Source: Demequina phytophila
Lineage (GTDB): Bacteria; Actinomycetota; Actinomycetes; Actinomycetales; Demequinaceae
Length of the DNA: 64,000 nucleotides
Direction of reading: 5' to 3'
NCBI RefSeq assembly: GCF_000971135.1
Contig: NZ_BBLW01000009.1
Span: 1 to 64,000 of the forward strand
Shown piece by piece: positions 45,651 through 55,474 of this stretch (within the stretch, counting starts at the first letter, position 1; each line of letters begins with the position of its first letter). The position numbers were made by a program, and so were the translations under genes. A model generated the notes under the pieces. The model was not told where the DNA came from. It saw only the letters and a list, made by a program, of their open reading frames with translations, and searched no databases.

Positions 45651-47581
45651 CCGGCGGCGACCAGAGCGCCACCCACGCCGCCGACGCGCTGCTCGAGCGC
45701 GCCGTCGGCGCGCTCGGGGGCGAGCCGCGCGAGGGCCAGCGCGCCATGGCGCGCGCCGTCACCGATGCCCTCGACGCCGAGGCGCACGCGCTCGTCCAGG
45801 CGGGCACCGGCACGGGCAAGTCGCTCGGCTACCTGGTCCCCGCCGTCGCACACGCCGTGCGCACCGGCGGCCGAGTGGTGGTCTCCACCGCCACCCTCGC
45901 GCTGCAGCGGCAGATCTTCACCAAGGACCTCCCTCTGGTGGCGGACGCGCTGGAGCCGGAGCTGGGCACGCGCGCGCGGATCGCGCTGCTCAAGGGCCGC
46001 GGCAACTACCTGTGCGTGCACAAGATGGCCGGCGGCTACCCCGACGAGACCGACGACACGATGCTGCCGGTCGGACCCACGAGCGACCTGGGACGCGAGA
46101 TCGTGCGGCTCAACGAGTGGGCCGAGACCACGGACACGGGGGACAGGGACGACCTGGTGCCCGGCGTGAGCGGCCGCGCGTGGGCGCAGGTGTCCGTGAA
46201 CGGCCGCGAATGCCTGGACCAGAAGTGCCCCGCGATCGCCGAGTGCTTCTCCCAGAGCGCGCGGGAGTCCGCTGCGCAGGCTCACGTGGTCGTCACCAAC
46301 CACGCCGTGCTCGGCGTCCAGGCGACCGGCCACGACATGATCGGCGACCACGCGGTGCTCATCGTCGACGAGGCGCACGAGCTCGTCAGCCGCATCACCT
46401 CCTCCGCGACCCACGAGCTCACCGTCGTCGCGGTCGACCGGGCCGCCCGCGACGCCCGCCGCTGCGGCATCGTCTCCGAGGACCTCGACCGCGCCGCCCG
46501 CCACCTCGACGGGGCCCTCGGCGACTGCTCACCCGGGCGGCTCCGCCTCGGCCTGCCCGACGCCCTCGCGATGGCCGTCGAGGAGGTGCGCGCGGCCGCG
46601 CGCGCACTCGTCTCGGAGATCACCAAGCGCTCGGAGGAGCTCGGCGCCGGGGGCAAGGTCGCCGCCGCGTCGCTGGGCGCGGTCCACGACGTGTGCGAGG
46701 AGCTCCAGGGCGAGCACGGCCGATACGTCATCTGGCTCGCCCCGCGCGACGGCGACTACGACGCCCCGGTGCCCGAGCGCATCGTCGCCGCGCCCCTCGA
46801 CGTCGCCGGCCTCATCCGCGACAAGCTGCTCGACGAGAAGGCCTCCGTGATGACGTCCGCGACGCTCGCGCTTGGCGGAGACTTCGGCGCCATCTCGCGT
46901 CACCTCGGCGTCGACCATGCCGTCACGCTCGACGCAGGCAGCCCGTTCGACTACCCCAAGCAGGGCATCCTCTACGTCGCGAAGCACCTGCCCAAGCCCG
47001 GCATGGGCGGCATCTCGGAGGACGCGCTCGACGAGCTCGAGGCGCTCATCCGCGCCGCCGGCGGCCGCACGCTGGGCCTGTTCTCCTCGCACAAGGCCGC
47101 GCTGGCCGCCACGGAGGCGATGCGCGAGCGCCTCGACGTCCCCGTGCTCTACCAGCTCGACGATCAGCTGCCGACGCTCGTGAAGCGGTTCCAGGAGGAC
47201 GAGAGCGCGTGCCTGTTCGGGTCCACGTCGCTGTGGCAGGGCATCGACGTGCCTGGCCGCACCGCGAGCCTCGTGGTGATCGACCGCATCCCGTTCCCGC
47301 GACCCGACGAGCCGGTGGCGCAGGCCCGCACCGAGGCCGTCGCGGCCGGCGGCGGCAACGGCTTCATGGCGGTCAGCGCCACCCACGCGGCGCTGCTGCT
47401 CGCGCAGGGCGCGGGCCGGCTCATCAGGTCGAGCACGGATCGTGGCGTGGTCGCGGTGCTCGACCCGCGTCTCGCGACCGCGCGCTACGGCGCGTTCCTC
47501 ACCCGGTCCATGCCGGACCTGTGGCCCACCACCGATCGTGAGGTGGCGCTGGGTGCTCTGCGGAGGCTCGCGGCGGGCTAG
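45647..47581 (+). CDS. dinG: ATP-dependent DNA helicase, DinG/XPD type
   Basis: The 644-aa superfamily 2 helicase has Walker [14 protein letters not shown] (about residues 45-57) and DEAH in [11 protein letters not shown]. Four Cys in an iron-sulfur arrangement are present (YLCVHK, then [13 protein letters not shown]). Motif VI-type [10 protein letters not shown] lies near the end. XPD-like helicases unwind damaged or R-loop DNA. The GTG overlaps the hflX stop (GTGA). It ends convergently on lexA with a 4-bp overlap. I see no LexA box in front of it, so SOS control is not evident. Confidence 0.93.
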   Translation: MTGGDQSATHAADALLERAVGALGGEPREGQRAMARAVTDALDAEAHALVQAGTGTGKSLGYLVPAVAHAVRTGGRVVVSTATLALQRQIFTKDLPLVADALEPELGTRARIALLKGRGNYLCVHKMAGGYPDETDDTMLPVGPTSDLGREIVRLNEWAETTDTGDRDDLVPGVSGRAWAQVSVNGRECLDQKCPAIAECFSQSARESAAQAHVVVTNHAVLGVQATGHDMIGDHAVLIVDEAHELVSRITSSATHELTVVAVDRAARDARRCGIVSEDLDRAARHLDGALGDCSPGRLRLGLPDALAMAVEEVRAAARALVSEITKRSEELGAGGKVAAASLGAVHDVCEELQGEHGRYVIWLAPRDGDYDAPVPERIVAAPLDVAGLIRDKLLDEKASVMTSATLALGGDFGAISRHLGVDHAVTLDAGSPFDYPKQGILYVAKHLPKPGMGGISEDALDELEALIRAAGGRTLGLFSSHKAALAATEAMRERLDVPVLYQLDDQLPTLVKRFQEDESACLFGSTSLWQGIDVPGRTASLVVIDRIPFPRPDEPVAQARTEAVAAGGGNGFMAVSATHAALLLAQGAGRLIRSSTDRGVVAVLDPRLATARYGAFLTRSMPDLWPTTDREVALGALRRLAAG

Positions 47582-48327
47582 ACGCGCCGCAGCACCGAGA
47601 CGACCTTGCCCATGACGGTCGCGTGCGTGCCGTCGATGGGCGTGTACGCCGGGTTGTGCGGCATGAGCCACACCTGGCCGTCCTTGCGGCGGAACGTCTT
47701 CACCGTGGCCTCGTCGTCGAGCAGGGCCGCGACGATGTCGCCGTTCTCGGCCGCGTTCTGGCGGCGCACCACCACCCAGTCGCCGTCGCAGATCGCGGCG
47801 TCGATCATCGAATCGCCGGACACCTGCAGCATGAACAGCTCGCCGTCGCCGGTGAGCTGGCGGGGGAGCGCGAACGTGTCCTCGACCTGCTGGTCGGCGA
47901 GGATGGGGCCACCGGCCGCGATGCGGCCCACCAGGGGCACCAGGTGGATGTTGTCGGCGGACGATGCGGTGGGCGCCGGGGCGGGCACGGTCGCCTCAGC
48001 GGAGGCGACGGCGGGGGCGGCGGCCTCCTCGCCTGGCAGGACCACCTCGATGGCGCGGGGCCGGTGCGGGTCGCGGCGCAGCACGCCCTTGGCTTCGAGC
48101 GCGGTGAGCTGGTGCTTGACGGACGACGGCGAGGTGAGGCCCACCGCGTCACCGATCTCACGCATCGACGGCGGATAGCCGCGCTCGAGGACCGTGGCAC
48201 GGATGAAGTCGACGACGGCGCGCTGGCGGGCGGTCAGCCCCGTGGAGGGGTCGCGCAGCTCGTGGACGGTCACCTCGGTGGCGCGTCCGGCGCCCGTCCC
48301 GCCGCGTGAGCTCTCTCCCTGCGCCAT
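47578..48327 (-). CDS. lexA: SOS repressor LexA
   Basis: The 249-aa protein has an N-terminal winged helix (about residues 28-95, [29 protein letters not shown]). A long Ala/Pro hinge contains one GCATCGTCC motif (TASSAD). The S24 peptidase domain has the Ala-Gly cleavage site in GRIAAGGPI, catalytic Ser in VSGDSMID and Lys in EATVKTF. The ATG has a GGGAGG site at good distance. It is divergent from a LysM gene across three LexA boxes, so it is autoregulated. Confidence 0.97.
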   Translation of the reverse strand: MAQGESSRGGTGAGRATEVTVHELRDPSTGLTARQRAVVDFIRATVLERGYPPSMREIGDAVGLTSPSSVKHQLTALEAKGVLRRDPHRPRAIEVVLPGEEAAAPAVASAEATVPAPAPTASSADNIHLVPLVGRIAAGGPILADQQVEDTFALPRQLTGDGELFMLQVSGDSMIDAAICDGDWVVVRRQNAAENGDIVAALLDDEATVKTFRRKDGQVWLMPHNPAYTPIDGTHATVMGKVVSVLRRV

Positions 48328-48405
48328 GGCTGCTGCCTCCCGTGGAGTGGATGTCAGACCCCGGTGGTCTCCTGGGTTCGACGCTAGGGGAATCCCTGGT
48401 GGAAA

Positions 48406-48421
48406 TCAAACATATGTTCGA
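48406..48421. promoter_or_regulatory. LexA box proximal to lexA
   Basis: TCAAACATATGTTCGA matches TCGAAC-N4-GTTCGA with one mismatch. It lies 79 bp upstream of the lexA start and is the likely autoregulatory operator. Confidence 0.85.
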
Positions 48422-48457
48422 GCGTGTCTTGCCAGCGTCGGAGCCCGGTGCTAGAAC

Positions 48458-48489
48458 TAGAACACACGTTCGATAGAACACCTGTTCGA
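48458..48489. promoter_or_regulatory. Two abutting LexA boxes before the LysM division inhibitor
   Basis: TAGAACACACGTTCGA (48458-48473) and TAGAACACCTGTTCGA (48474-48489) lie end to end without a spacer, each with one mismatch to the consensus first half-site, 15 bp before the ATG. Adjacent dimers on one DNA face-and-a-half would allow tight, possibly cooperative, repression. Confidence 0.9.
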
Positions 48490-48504
48490 ATCGAGGAGGC
48501 AGAG

Positions 48505-48819
48505 ATGAGCATCTACGCACCGCAGACGGTCGAGGCCCGGGCACGGCGCACGCGCGCCGGGAGGGTGGTCGGCGTGCTCGTGCTGCTCGTGGGCGCGGGA
48601 ATCCTGGGGCCGCAGGCCTTCGCGTCCGACGGCGCCGCGGAGCCGGTGGCCGTCGACGTGTACGCCGTGGGCGCGGGCGAGACCCTGTGGGACATCGCGG
48701 CCGCACGCACCGAGCCCGGCGACGACGTCCGCGACACCGTGGCGGACATCCAGCACCTCAACGCGATGGCGGACACCGCGCTCGTCGCGGGCCAGCAGCT
48801 CTACGTACCCGTCGACTGA
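48505..48819 (+). CDS. SOS-induced LysM cell-division suppressor (YneA/ChiZ/DivS type)
   Basis: The 104-aa protein has one N-terminal membrane helix (about residues 20-42) and an extracytoplasmic LysM-like domain (about 52-103, [20 protein letters not shown] and [10 protein letters not shown]). Position divergent from lexA and the size equal YneA of Bacillus, ChiZ/Rv2719c of Mycobacterium and DivS of Corynebacterium, which delay septation during DNA damage. The sequence is poorly conserved in this group, so I give no gene symbol. It has a GAGGAGG site and two LexA boxes. Confidence 0.88.
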   Translation: MSIYAPQTVEARARRTRAGRVVGVLVLLVGAGILGPQAFASDGAAEPVAVDVYAVGAGETLWDIAAARTEPGDDVRDTVADIQHLNAMADTALVAGQQLYVPVD

Positions 48820-48875
48820 CCACCGGCGCGGGCCGGCTGTTGGGCGTGCGTGCTGCTTCGTGGCAGAGTGAGCGC

Positions 48876-49361
48876 ATGCACTGCCCCTTTTGCCGCAACC
48901 CCGATTCGCGCGTGGTGGACTCGCGCACGGCCGACGACGGCTCGTCGATCCGCCGTCGTCGTGAGTGCCCGGCGTGCGGCAAGCGCTTCACCACCGTCGA
49001 GACGGCGAGCCTGTCCGTGGTCAAGCGCAACGGTGTGACGGAGCCGTTCAGCCGAGACAAGATCGTCTCGGGCGTGAAGAAGGCGTGCCAGGGCCGTCCC
49101 GTGAGCGACGACCAGCTCGCGCTGCTCGCGCAGCGCGTCGAGGAGACGGTGCGCGCGAGCGGCCAGGCGGAGATCCACGCGCAGGACGTCGGCGTCGCGA
49201 TCCTGCCGCCGCTGCGCGAGCTCGACGAGATCGCCTACCTGCGCTTCGCGAGCGTCTACCAGGGCTTCGACACCCTCGAGGACTTCGAGGCCGCGATCGC
49301 GCGCCTTCGCGAGGAGGACGCGGCTAGCGCCCGCTCCGCGGCTTCCGAGGCTTCCGAGTAG
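48876..49361 (+). CDS. nrdR: Transcriptional repressor NrdR
   Basis: NrdR represses ribonucleotide-reductase genes when its ATP-cone senses dATP. The 161 aa have the zinc ribbon CPFC-x27-CPAC (residues 3-34), the [15 protein letters not shown] signature and the ATP-cone (about 49-139). The C-terminal 20 residues ([16 protein letters not shown]) are a variable tail that overlaps the converging helicase gene by 38 bp. CAGAGT 6 nt before the ATG, with TTGGGC 18 bp upstream, could be a leaderless promoter. Confidence 0.95.
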   Translation: MHCPFCRNPDSRVVDSRTADDGSSIRRRRECPACGKRFTTVETASLSVVKRNGVTEPFSRDKIVSGVKKACQGRPVSDDQLALLAQRVEETVRASGQAEIHAQDVGVAILPPLRELDEIAYLRFASVYQGFDTLEDFEAAIARLREEDAASARSAASEASE

Positions 49362-50988
49362 CGCTGTCGTAGCCGCCCTTCGCGGGCTTCTTGCCGTAGC
49401 CCTTCTTGCCGGGCTTGTCGTCGCGTCCCTTGCCGCGCGAGCCGCCTTGCCGGTCGTCGTACCGGCGCGGGCCGCGCTCGTCGAGGCGTGCCTCGCGCTC
49501 GGACAGCCCACGCTCGCGCGCGGCGAGGGCGGCCTCGCGGTCGGCGAGATCGCGCTCGATCCGCGCGAGCCTGTCCTCCATGCGCTGCTGCGTCGCCCGG
49601 AGGTCGTCCCCGCGGCTGTCGCGCGCGTCGCGCTGAGGGCGGTCATCGCGGCGCGGGCGGTCGTCCCACGTGCGAGCGGGCCGGTCCTCCCAGCGGCGCT
49701 CCTGACGCGGACGGTCCCCGCGCGCAGGACGGTCGGCCCGACCCGGACGGTCGTACTTGCCGCGACGCTCGGGGCGCTGCGGTCGCGGTTCGCGCACCGG
49801 CTGCCATGACGGCTCCTGCGCGCCCGTGAGCTCGGTGATCATCGCGAGCGACTCGTCGTCCTCGCCGCGCACCTTGCGGAACGTGACGTCGACCCCGGCC
49901 TGCTCGAGCATGCGGTCCGTCGAGCGACGCTGGTGGGGGAGCACCAGCGTGACGACGAGCCCCTCCTCGCCCGCGCGCGCCGTGCGGCCCGAGCGGTGAA
50001 GGTAGTCCTTGTGGTCCGCGGGCGGATCGATCTGCATGACCAGGTCGACATGGTCGACGTGGATGCCGCGCGCCGCGACGTCCGTCGCGACCAGCACGGG
50101 CACGTCGCCCGCACGGAACGACGCGATCGCGAAGTTGCGCTCCGCCTGCGAGCGGTCGCCGTGGATCGCGAGCGCCAGGACGCCGGCCTCCCGCATCTCG
50201 TCCGCGATACGCTCGGTCGCGAGCTTGGTGCGCACGAACACGATGGTGCGACCCTCGCGTGCGGCGATGCGGGTCGCGAGCTGGTACTTCGCGTGCGGCG
50301 GCACGTTGAGCACCACGTGGCGCATGGTGGCCGGCTGGTCGTCGCCGTCGGTGACATCGTGCGTGACCGGGTCGTGCATGTACTGCTTCACCAGGCGGTC
50401 GACGTCGCCATCGAGGGTCGCGGAGAACAGCAGCCGCTGGCCGCCCTCGGGCACGCCGGCGAGGATCTCGGTGATCTCGTCCATGAAGCCCATGTCCGCC
50501 ATGTGGTCGGCCTCGTCCATGACGATGAGCTCGAGCTCTGACAGGTCCGCATGGCCGTTGCGCACCAGGTCCGCCATGCGACCCGGGGTGGCCACCACGA
50601 GGTGGACGCCGCGCTCGAGCGCCTGGATCTGCTTCGACATCGACAGGCCGCCGGCGACTAGTTTGAGCGACACGTGCATCGCGTGCGCGTAGGGCTCGAG
50701 CGCGTCGGAGACCTGCATGCCGAGCTCGCGCGTGGGCACCAGCACGATCGCCTTGGGCCGCCGCTTCTCGGGCCGGGGGCCGTCGGCGAGGCGCACGATC
50801 GCCGGCAGGCCGAAGCCGAGCGTCTTGCCCGAGCCCGTGCGCGCCTTGCCCAGCACGTCCCTGCCGGCCAGCGCATCGGCGATGGTGGCGGCCTGGATGG
50901 GGAAGGCGGTGACGATGCCGTGGCGCGCGAGCGCGTCGACGAGCGGGTCGGGAAGGCCGAGCTCCGCGAACGGGACGGCGTCGGACAG
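49324..50988 (-). CDS. DEAD-box RNA helicase with basic Arg/Asp-rich tail (start codon unclear)
   Basis: The protein has all SF2 DEAD-box motifs: Q motif [14 protein letters not shown], Walker [23 protein letters not shown] in [13 protein letters not shown], and HRSGRTAR. A long tail rich in RPxRDDRP and then Lys/Gly follows, as in RNA-chaperone helicases. No ATG, GTG or TTG occurs in frame between the serA stop and the Q motif. The first usual start (GTG, just before Walker A) would delete the Q motif. I place the start at a CTG (50988) that keeps the motif; this is a guess. The 3' end overlaps nrdR by 38 bp. Confidence 0.8.
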   Translation of the reverse strand: MSDAVPFAELGLPDPLVDALARHGIVTAFPIQAATIADALAGRDVLGKARTGSGKTLGFGLPAIVRLADGPRPEKRRPKAIVLVPTRELGMQVSDALEPYAHAMHVSLKLVAGGLSMSKQIQALERGVHLVVATPGRMADLVRNGHADLSELELIVMDEADHMADMGFMDEITEILAGVPEGGQRLLFSATLDGDVDRLVKQYMHDPVTHDVTDGDDQPATMRHVVLNVPPHAKYQLATRIAAREGRTIVFVRTKLATERIADEMREAGVLALAIHGDRSQAERNFAIASFRAGDVPVLVATDVAARGIHVDHVDLVMQIDPPADHKDYLHRSGRTARAGEEGLVVTLVLPHQRRSTDRMLEQAGVDVTFRKVRGEDDESLAMITELTGAQEPSWQPVREPRPQRPERRGKYDRPGRADRPARGDRPRQERRWEDRPARTWDDRPRRDDRPQRDARDSRGDDLRATQQRMEDRLARIERDLADREAALAARERGLSEREARLDERGPRRYDDRQGGSRGKGRDDKPGKKGYGKKPAKGGYDSATRKPRKPRSGR

Positions 50989-50999
50989 GTCCGCGGCGT

Positions 51000-52196
51000 C
51001 TATGACAGCACCCGCAGCCGCACCGTGCCCGGCATGCTCGACAGCGCCTGCACGGCCTCCTTGTCGAGGCCGGACGCGACGTCCGTCACCACGTAGCCGA
51101 GCTCGCCGCGCGTGCCGAGGAGCTGGGCGTCGATGTTGACGTTGTGCGCGGCGAACACCTGGTTGACCGCGGCCAGCACACCGGGGATGTTCTCGTGCAG
51201 GTGGGCGACGCGATGCGAGCCCTGGACCTGGTCGAGCGAGAGGGTGGGCAGGTTGACGCTGAGCGACGTGGACGCGTGGAACACGTAGTCGCGCAGGCGG
51301 GTCGCGACGAAGATGCCGATGTCGCGCTGCGCCTCCTCGGTCGACCCGCCGATGTGCGGGGTGAGGATGACGTTGGGCATGTTCTGCAGCGGTGACTCGA
51401 ACGGGTCGCCCGTCTTCTTGGGTTCCTCGGGGAACACGTCGAGCGCCGCGCCGCCGATCGCACCGGACTCGAGGCCCGCCTTGAGCGAGTCGAGATCCAC
51501 GATGAAGCCGCGCGACAGGTTGAGGAAGATCGCGCCCTCCTTCATCGCGGCGAACTGCTCGGGCCCGAAGAAGCCCTTGTTGCCCGAGCGGCCGTCGACG
51601 TGGAGCGTCACCACGTCGGCCTCGGCGAGGAGGGCGTTGAGCGACGGCATGGGGGTGGCGTTGCCCAGCGCCAGCTTCTCGGCGCTGTCGTAGAAGATCA
51701 CGTTCATGCCGAGCGCCTCGGCGATGACCGACAGTTGCGAGCCGATGTTGCCGTAGCCGACGATGCCGAGCGTGCGGCCGCGGATCTCGTGCGCGCCCGA
51801 CGCCGACTTGGACCACACACCCTCGTGGAGGCTGCGGTTGTGGTCGGGCAGGCGGCGGGTGAGGGAGATCATCTCCGACACCGCCATCTCCACCACGGAC
51901 CGCGTGTTGGAGAACGGGGCGTTGAACGCCGCGATGCCCTTGCGCGCCGCGTGCGCGAGGTCGATCTGGTTGGTGCCGATCGAGAACGCGCCCACCGCGA
52001 TGAGGTCCGGACATGCGTCGATCACCCGCGCCGTGAGCTGGGTCTTCGAACGGATGCCGAGGAGCTGGACGCCCTGAAGGGCCTCGATGAGCTCGTCCTC
52101 GTCCATCGCGCCGCCGTGGTTCTCGACGGAGATGCCGGCGGCCTCGAGGATCTCGGTGGCCTTGGTGGAGAGGTTCTCTAGAAGGAGTGCGCGCAC
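51000..52196 (-). CDS. serA: D-3-phosphoglycerate dehydrogenase (short, E. coli type)
   Basis: SerA catalyses the first step of serine synthesis. The 398 aa match the roughly 410-residue E. coli form rather than the roughly 525-residue actinobacterial form with the extra ASB domain. Motifs are FNAPFSNTRSVVEMA, GIVGYGNIGSQL for NAD, LSRGFIVD, EEP and the catalytic His in TPHIGGSTEEAQ. A C-terminal ACT domain (about 325-398, ENIPGVLAAVNQVFA) suggests serine feedback. GTG start. The stop lies 12 bp before the proposed helicase start. Confidence 0.93.
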   Translation of the reverse strand: MRALLLENLSTKATEILEAAGISVENHGGAMDEDELIEALQGVQLLGIRSKTQLTARVIDACPDLIAVGAFSIGTNQIDLAHAARKGIAAFNAPFSNTRSVVEMAVSEMISLTRRLPDHNRSLHEGVWSKSASGAHEIRGRTLGIVGYGNIGSQLSVIAEALGMNVIFYDSAEKLALGNATPMPSLNALLAEADVVTLHVDGRSGNKGFFGPEQFAAMKEGAIFLNLSRGFIVDLDSLKAGLESGAIGGAALDVFPEEPKKTGDPFESPLQNMPNVILTPHIGGSTEEAQRDIGIFVATRLRDYVFHASTSLSVNLPTLSLDQVQGSHRVAHLHENIPGVLAAVNQVFAAHNVNIDAQLLGTRGELGYVVTDVASGLDKEAVQALSSMPGTVRLRVLS

Positions 52197-52291
52197 GGGC
52201 GTTATCGTCTCGCACTTCTGCGCGCTTCTCCAACTCGGATCCGGACGGGAACCGTGCGATCGGCCGCCCGCGGGCATGGCAGAGTGTCCGC

Positions 52292-53095
52292 ATGGGTTCG
52301 GCGGGCAGGATGGTCGTGGTGACGCTGGTGTGCGCCGCGCTGTTCGTGGCGGGCGCGCTGTGGCGCGGGGTCACGTGGTCCGACGTCCGCCATTGGGGCA
52401 CGCCTCGCAACGTGATCGAGGCGGAGGGCGAGACGGTCCGGATCCCCGTCGCGGAGGGCTCCGCGGTACGGGTGCTGCCCGAGGTGGCCGCCACGACCAC
52501 GGGCTCCTACGACTTCCTGTTCCCCGACGGCGGCGCCGACGGCGGACCCGTCCGGTACGACCCGTGCCGCGTGCTCTCGTACGTGATCTCTCCCGCCCAC
52601 ATGCCGGAGGGCTTCGAGCCGATCATCCACGCCGCGGTCGCGGACGTCTCCGCCGCGACCGGGCTCGCGTTCGAATACGAGGGCCTCACCGACGAGACAG
52701 CGTCCTTCGAGCGCGCCCTGGTCCAGTCGCGGTACGGCGACCGGTTCGCGCCCATCGTCATCGGCTTCCAGAGCGAGTCGCAGAACGCCGACCTCGCCGG
52801 CACGGTCACCGGCCTGGGCGGCTCGAGCGCGGTGCCCGGCGCGTACGGCGACGACCGCTACCTGCGCGCCGGCGTCGTGATCATCGACTGGGAGGACGTC
52901 GCGGCGATCCGCGGCGACGGCGACGACCTCGCCCGCGCCGTGGTCGAGCACGAGCTCGGCCACGTGGTGGGCCTCGCCCATGTGGGCGACAAGCACGAGC
53001 TCATGCACGAGTCGAACCTCAGCCTCATCGACTGGGGTCCGGGCGACCTCGCCGGCCTCGCGCTCGCAGGTGCCGGGCAGTGCGAGGGGCGCTAG
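52292..53095 (+). CDS. Membrane-anchored or secreted metzincin-type metalloprotease
   Basis: The 267-aa protein has one N-terminal hydrophobic segment (about residues 6-23) and a matrixin-like catalytic domain with the extended zinc motif HELGHVVGLAH (HExxHxxGxxH, about 227-237) followed by the Met-turn-like HELMHES. A region resembling astacin/matrixin strands (YVISPAHMPEGFEP to VVIIDW) precedes it. The active site faces outside if the hydrophobic segment is an anchor or signal. Substrate unknown. The stop is followed at once by a GGGACGATGCG copy. Confidence 0.8.
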   Translation: MGSAGRMVVVTLVCAALFVAGALWRGVTWSDVRHWGTPRNVIEAEGETVRIPVAEGSAVRVLPEVAATTTGSYDFLFPDGGADGGPVRYDPCRVLSYVISPAHMPEGFEPIIHAAVADVSAATGLAFEYEGLTDETASFERALVQSRYGDRFAPIVIGFQSESQNADLAGTVTGLGGSSAVPGAYGDDRYLRAGVVIIDWEDVAAIRGDGDDLARAVVEHELGHVVGLAHVGDKHELMHESNLSLIDWGPGDLAGLALAGAGQCEGR

Positions 53096-53105
53096 GGACG
53101 ATGCG

Positions 53106-53121
53106 CCGGCCGGGTGGCCGG
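53106..53121. terminator. Short hairpin between convergent metalloprotease and HelD genes
   Basis: CCGGCC-GGGT-GGCCGG forms a 6-bp stem in the 42-bp gap between two converging genes. It could act in both directions, but it is short and has no T-tract. Confidence 0.3.
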
Positions 53122-53137
53122 GGCGGCATGCCCGGAT

Positions 53138-55321
53138 CTAGAGGCTGAGGCCCTCCGGCAGCGCGGCCGCGTGCACCACCTCGAGGCGTCGCGTGGGCCG
53201 GGTGAGCGCCACGTAGAGGTCCCCCGGACGCTCCGCGATCTCGGCGGGCTCGACCACCACGGCGACGTCGAACTCGAGCCCCTTGGACTCGCGCGCCGTG
53301 TAGACGTCGATGGTCGGGGAGCCGAGCGCGGTGCGCAGCGCCGTGTGCAGGCGTGGCGGGGCGATCACGGCGACCAGGCCGCCGTCGCCCTCGGCGAACG
53401 ACGCCTCGTGACCGCGCGCGATGCGTGCCGCCGTCGCGACGGGGTCGGCGTCGCGCGTGGCGCCCGCAGCATCGTCCAGCTCGCGGGCGGCCCGCAGGTC
53501 GCTCACGGGCAGGCGCGCCGCCTTGGCGTACGTCTGCGCGGCGTCGGCCACGGCGGCAGGGATGCGGTAGGAGATGGTGAGCTCGCGGAGCTCCCAGCCG
53601 GCCTGGAACAGCGGATCCATGGTCTCGGGCCACCAGCGCGTGCCCGCGACCGACGTGGTCTGCGCGACGTCGCCGACGATCGTGAAGGAGCGCGTGGGGC
53701 AGCGGCGCAGCAGCATCCGCCACGCCATGGGGCTGAGCTCCTGAGCCTCGTCCACGACCACGTGGCCGTAGGTCCACGACCGGTCGTTGCGAGCCCGCTC
53801 CGCGACCGAGAGGCGGGTGGTGCCGCCCTTCATGCGGCTGGCGAGCGCCTCCGCCGTCACCATGCCGCCGTCGCCGAACGTCTCGAGCACATCCTTCGCG
53901 TACTGGATCTCCTCCGCGGACGGCTCATCGGCGCGGCGAGCGCGGCCTCCGGGCATCTCACCCAGGAGCTCGGCGGCCTCGTCCAGCAAGGGTACGTCCG
54001 CCTCGGTGAACGGCGCGTGCGCGGGGCGCAGCAGCAGGTCGCGGTCGCCCTCGGGGAGCATCCGCGCCGCGTGATCGAGCAGGTGCGGCTTGGAGAACAG
54101 GTCGCGCAGCAGCTGCTCCGGCGTGACGGGCAACCAGCACAGGTTGATCGCGATGCGCACGTTCCTGTCGTCCCGCACGTCCCGCTCGAGCTCGATGCGG
54201 TCCTCGTCGGAGTACACCTCGAGCTGCTCCACGAGCTGGCGGGTCAGCCGGCCGATCATGTCCTTCGCGAAGGACGCACGCGCCTCGTTGTGGGGCCGCC
54301 CCTCGCGTCGCGCGCGGCCCTGCGCGTCCTTGACGTCCGCGCGGCGGATCACCACGGTGCGGCCGTCGATGCGGATCTCGCGGTCCGCGCGCGGCACCCG
54401 CTGGCGTTCGCGCACCGCGTTCTTCACGACGTCCGCCATCACGGTGCGGCCCTTGACCTCGGCCGCTCCGTCGTTCTCGACCGCGGTCACGTCGATGCCG
54501 GGCACCAGGCCCTCGAGGGTGGTCGACACGGCGCCGGTCTCTCCCAGCGAGGGCAGCACGTGGTCGATGTAGCGCAGGAACGTCCGGGAGGGGCCGATGA
54601 GGAGCACGCCGCGCGACTCGAGCTGCTCGCGGTGGTGGTAGAGCAGGTACGCGGCGCGGTGGAGCGCGACGGCCGTCTTCCCGGAGCCGGGACCGCCCTG
54701 CACCACGAGCGCGCCGCTCATGGGGGCGCGGATCACGGCGTCCTGCTCGGCCTGGATGGTCGCGACGATGTCGCCCATGCGGCCCGTGCGGCGAGCACCG
54801 AGGGCCGCGAGCAGGGCGCCCTCGCCCGCCAGCGCATCGTCCATCCCCATCTCGCGCAACGCCTCGACGTCCAGGACGTCGTCCTCGACCGCGGTGACGC
54901 GGCGACCCTGCGTGGTGAGGTGGCGACGGTTGACCACGGCGCCCGGGTTCGCGGCGGTCGCGGAGTAGAACGCGCGCGCGGCGGGGGCGCGCCAGTCGGT
55001 CAGCAGCGGGACGTGCTCGGCGTCCGAGAGCCCGATGCGGCCCACGTAGAAGCGCTCGCCGTCGCGCAGGTCGAGACGTCCGAAGCAGAGGCGGTCCTCG
55101 ACGGCGTCGAGCTGCGCGATGCGGTCCTCGTAGAGCGTCGCGAACGCGTCCCGCTCCGAGCGGTTCTGCGGCGAGCCGGACGGCCCCTCCCTGCGGATCG
55201 CGGCGAGCCTGCCGTCGGCCTCGCCGCGCAGCTCGTCGAGCCGCCCATAGAGTCCGTCGACCACCTGCTGCTCGGACGTCAGCCCGCTGCGCTCCGCCGT
55301 GAGTCCTCGCTCGTTCGCCAT
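53138..55321 (-). CDS. helD: HelD/HelR-type superfamily 1 helicase-like RNA polymerase recycling factor
   Basis: The 727-aa protein has the actinobacterial (class II) HelD layout: an N-terminal coiled-coil arm (about residues 10-60), the UvrD-like core split by an insertion, Walker A QGGPGSGKTAVALHRAAYL (about 205), VVVDEAQELSPMAW, GDVAQTTS and the late YTARESKGLEFD and ALTRPTRRLEVV. HelD proteins dislodge stalled RNA polymerase and some give rifamycin resistance. ATG 55321 is preferred to 55327 because GGAGG is then 8 nt away. I see no rifamycin-associated element upstream. A GATAAT hexamer lies about 50 bp upstream. Confidence 0.9.
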   Translation of the reverse strand: MANERGLTAERSGLTSEQQVVDGLYGRLDELRGEADGRLAAIRREGPSGSPQNRSERDAFATLYEDRIAQLDAVEDRLCFGRLDLRDGERFYVGRIGLSDAEHVPLLTDWRAPAARAFYSATAANPGAVVNRRHLTTQGRRVTAVEDDVLDVEALREMGMDDALAGEGALLAALGARRTGRMGDIVATIQAEQDAVIRAPMSGALVVQGGPGSGKTAVALHRAAYLLYHHREQLESRGVLLIGPSRTFLRYIDHVLPSLGETGAVSTTLEGLVPGIDVTAVENDGAAEVKGRTVMADVVKNAVRERQRVPRADREIRIDGRTVVIRRADVKDAQGRARREGRPHNEARASFAKDMIGRLTRQLVEQLEVYSDEDRIELERDVRDDRNVRIAINLCWLPVTPEQLLRDLFSKPHLLDHAARMLPEGDRDLLLRPAHAPFTEADVPLLDEAAELLGEMPGGRARRADEPSAEEIQYAKDVLETFGDGGMVTAEALASRMKGGTTRLSVAERARNDRSWTYGHVVVDEAQELSPMAWRMLLRRCPTRSFTIVGDVAQTTSVAGTRWWPETMDPLFQAGWELRELTISYRIPAAVADAAQTYAKAARLPVSDLRAARELDDAAGATRDADPVATAARIARGHEASFAEGDGGLVAVIAPPRLHTALRTALGSPTIDVYTARESKGLEFDVAVVVEPAEIAERPGDLYVALTRPTRRLEVVHAAALPEGLSL

Positions 55322-55474
55322 CGGCATACCCTCCGCACCCCCTGCGTTGTCCTCAGGGCAGTCCCTCATTATCGCGCAGTCGCGCGACCACCGGAAGCAC
55401 CCCCGCCGCACGCGGGTTTCGCGGAGGGCGAGAACGGCGGCCGTCGGAGGCCGACGGTGGAAGGATGGATGATC

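Noticed and set aside
55322-55474. Rifamycin-associated element upstream of helD
   Set aside because: No inverted repeat of the GGGGCTTGCG type is present.
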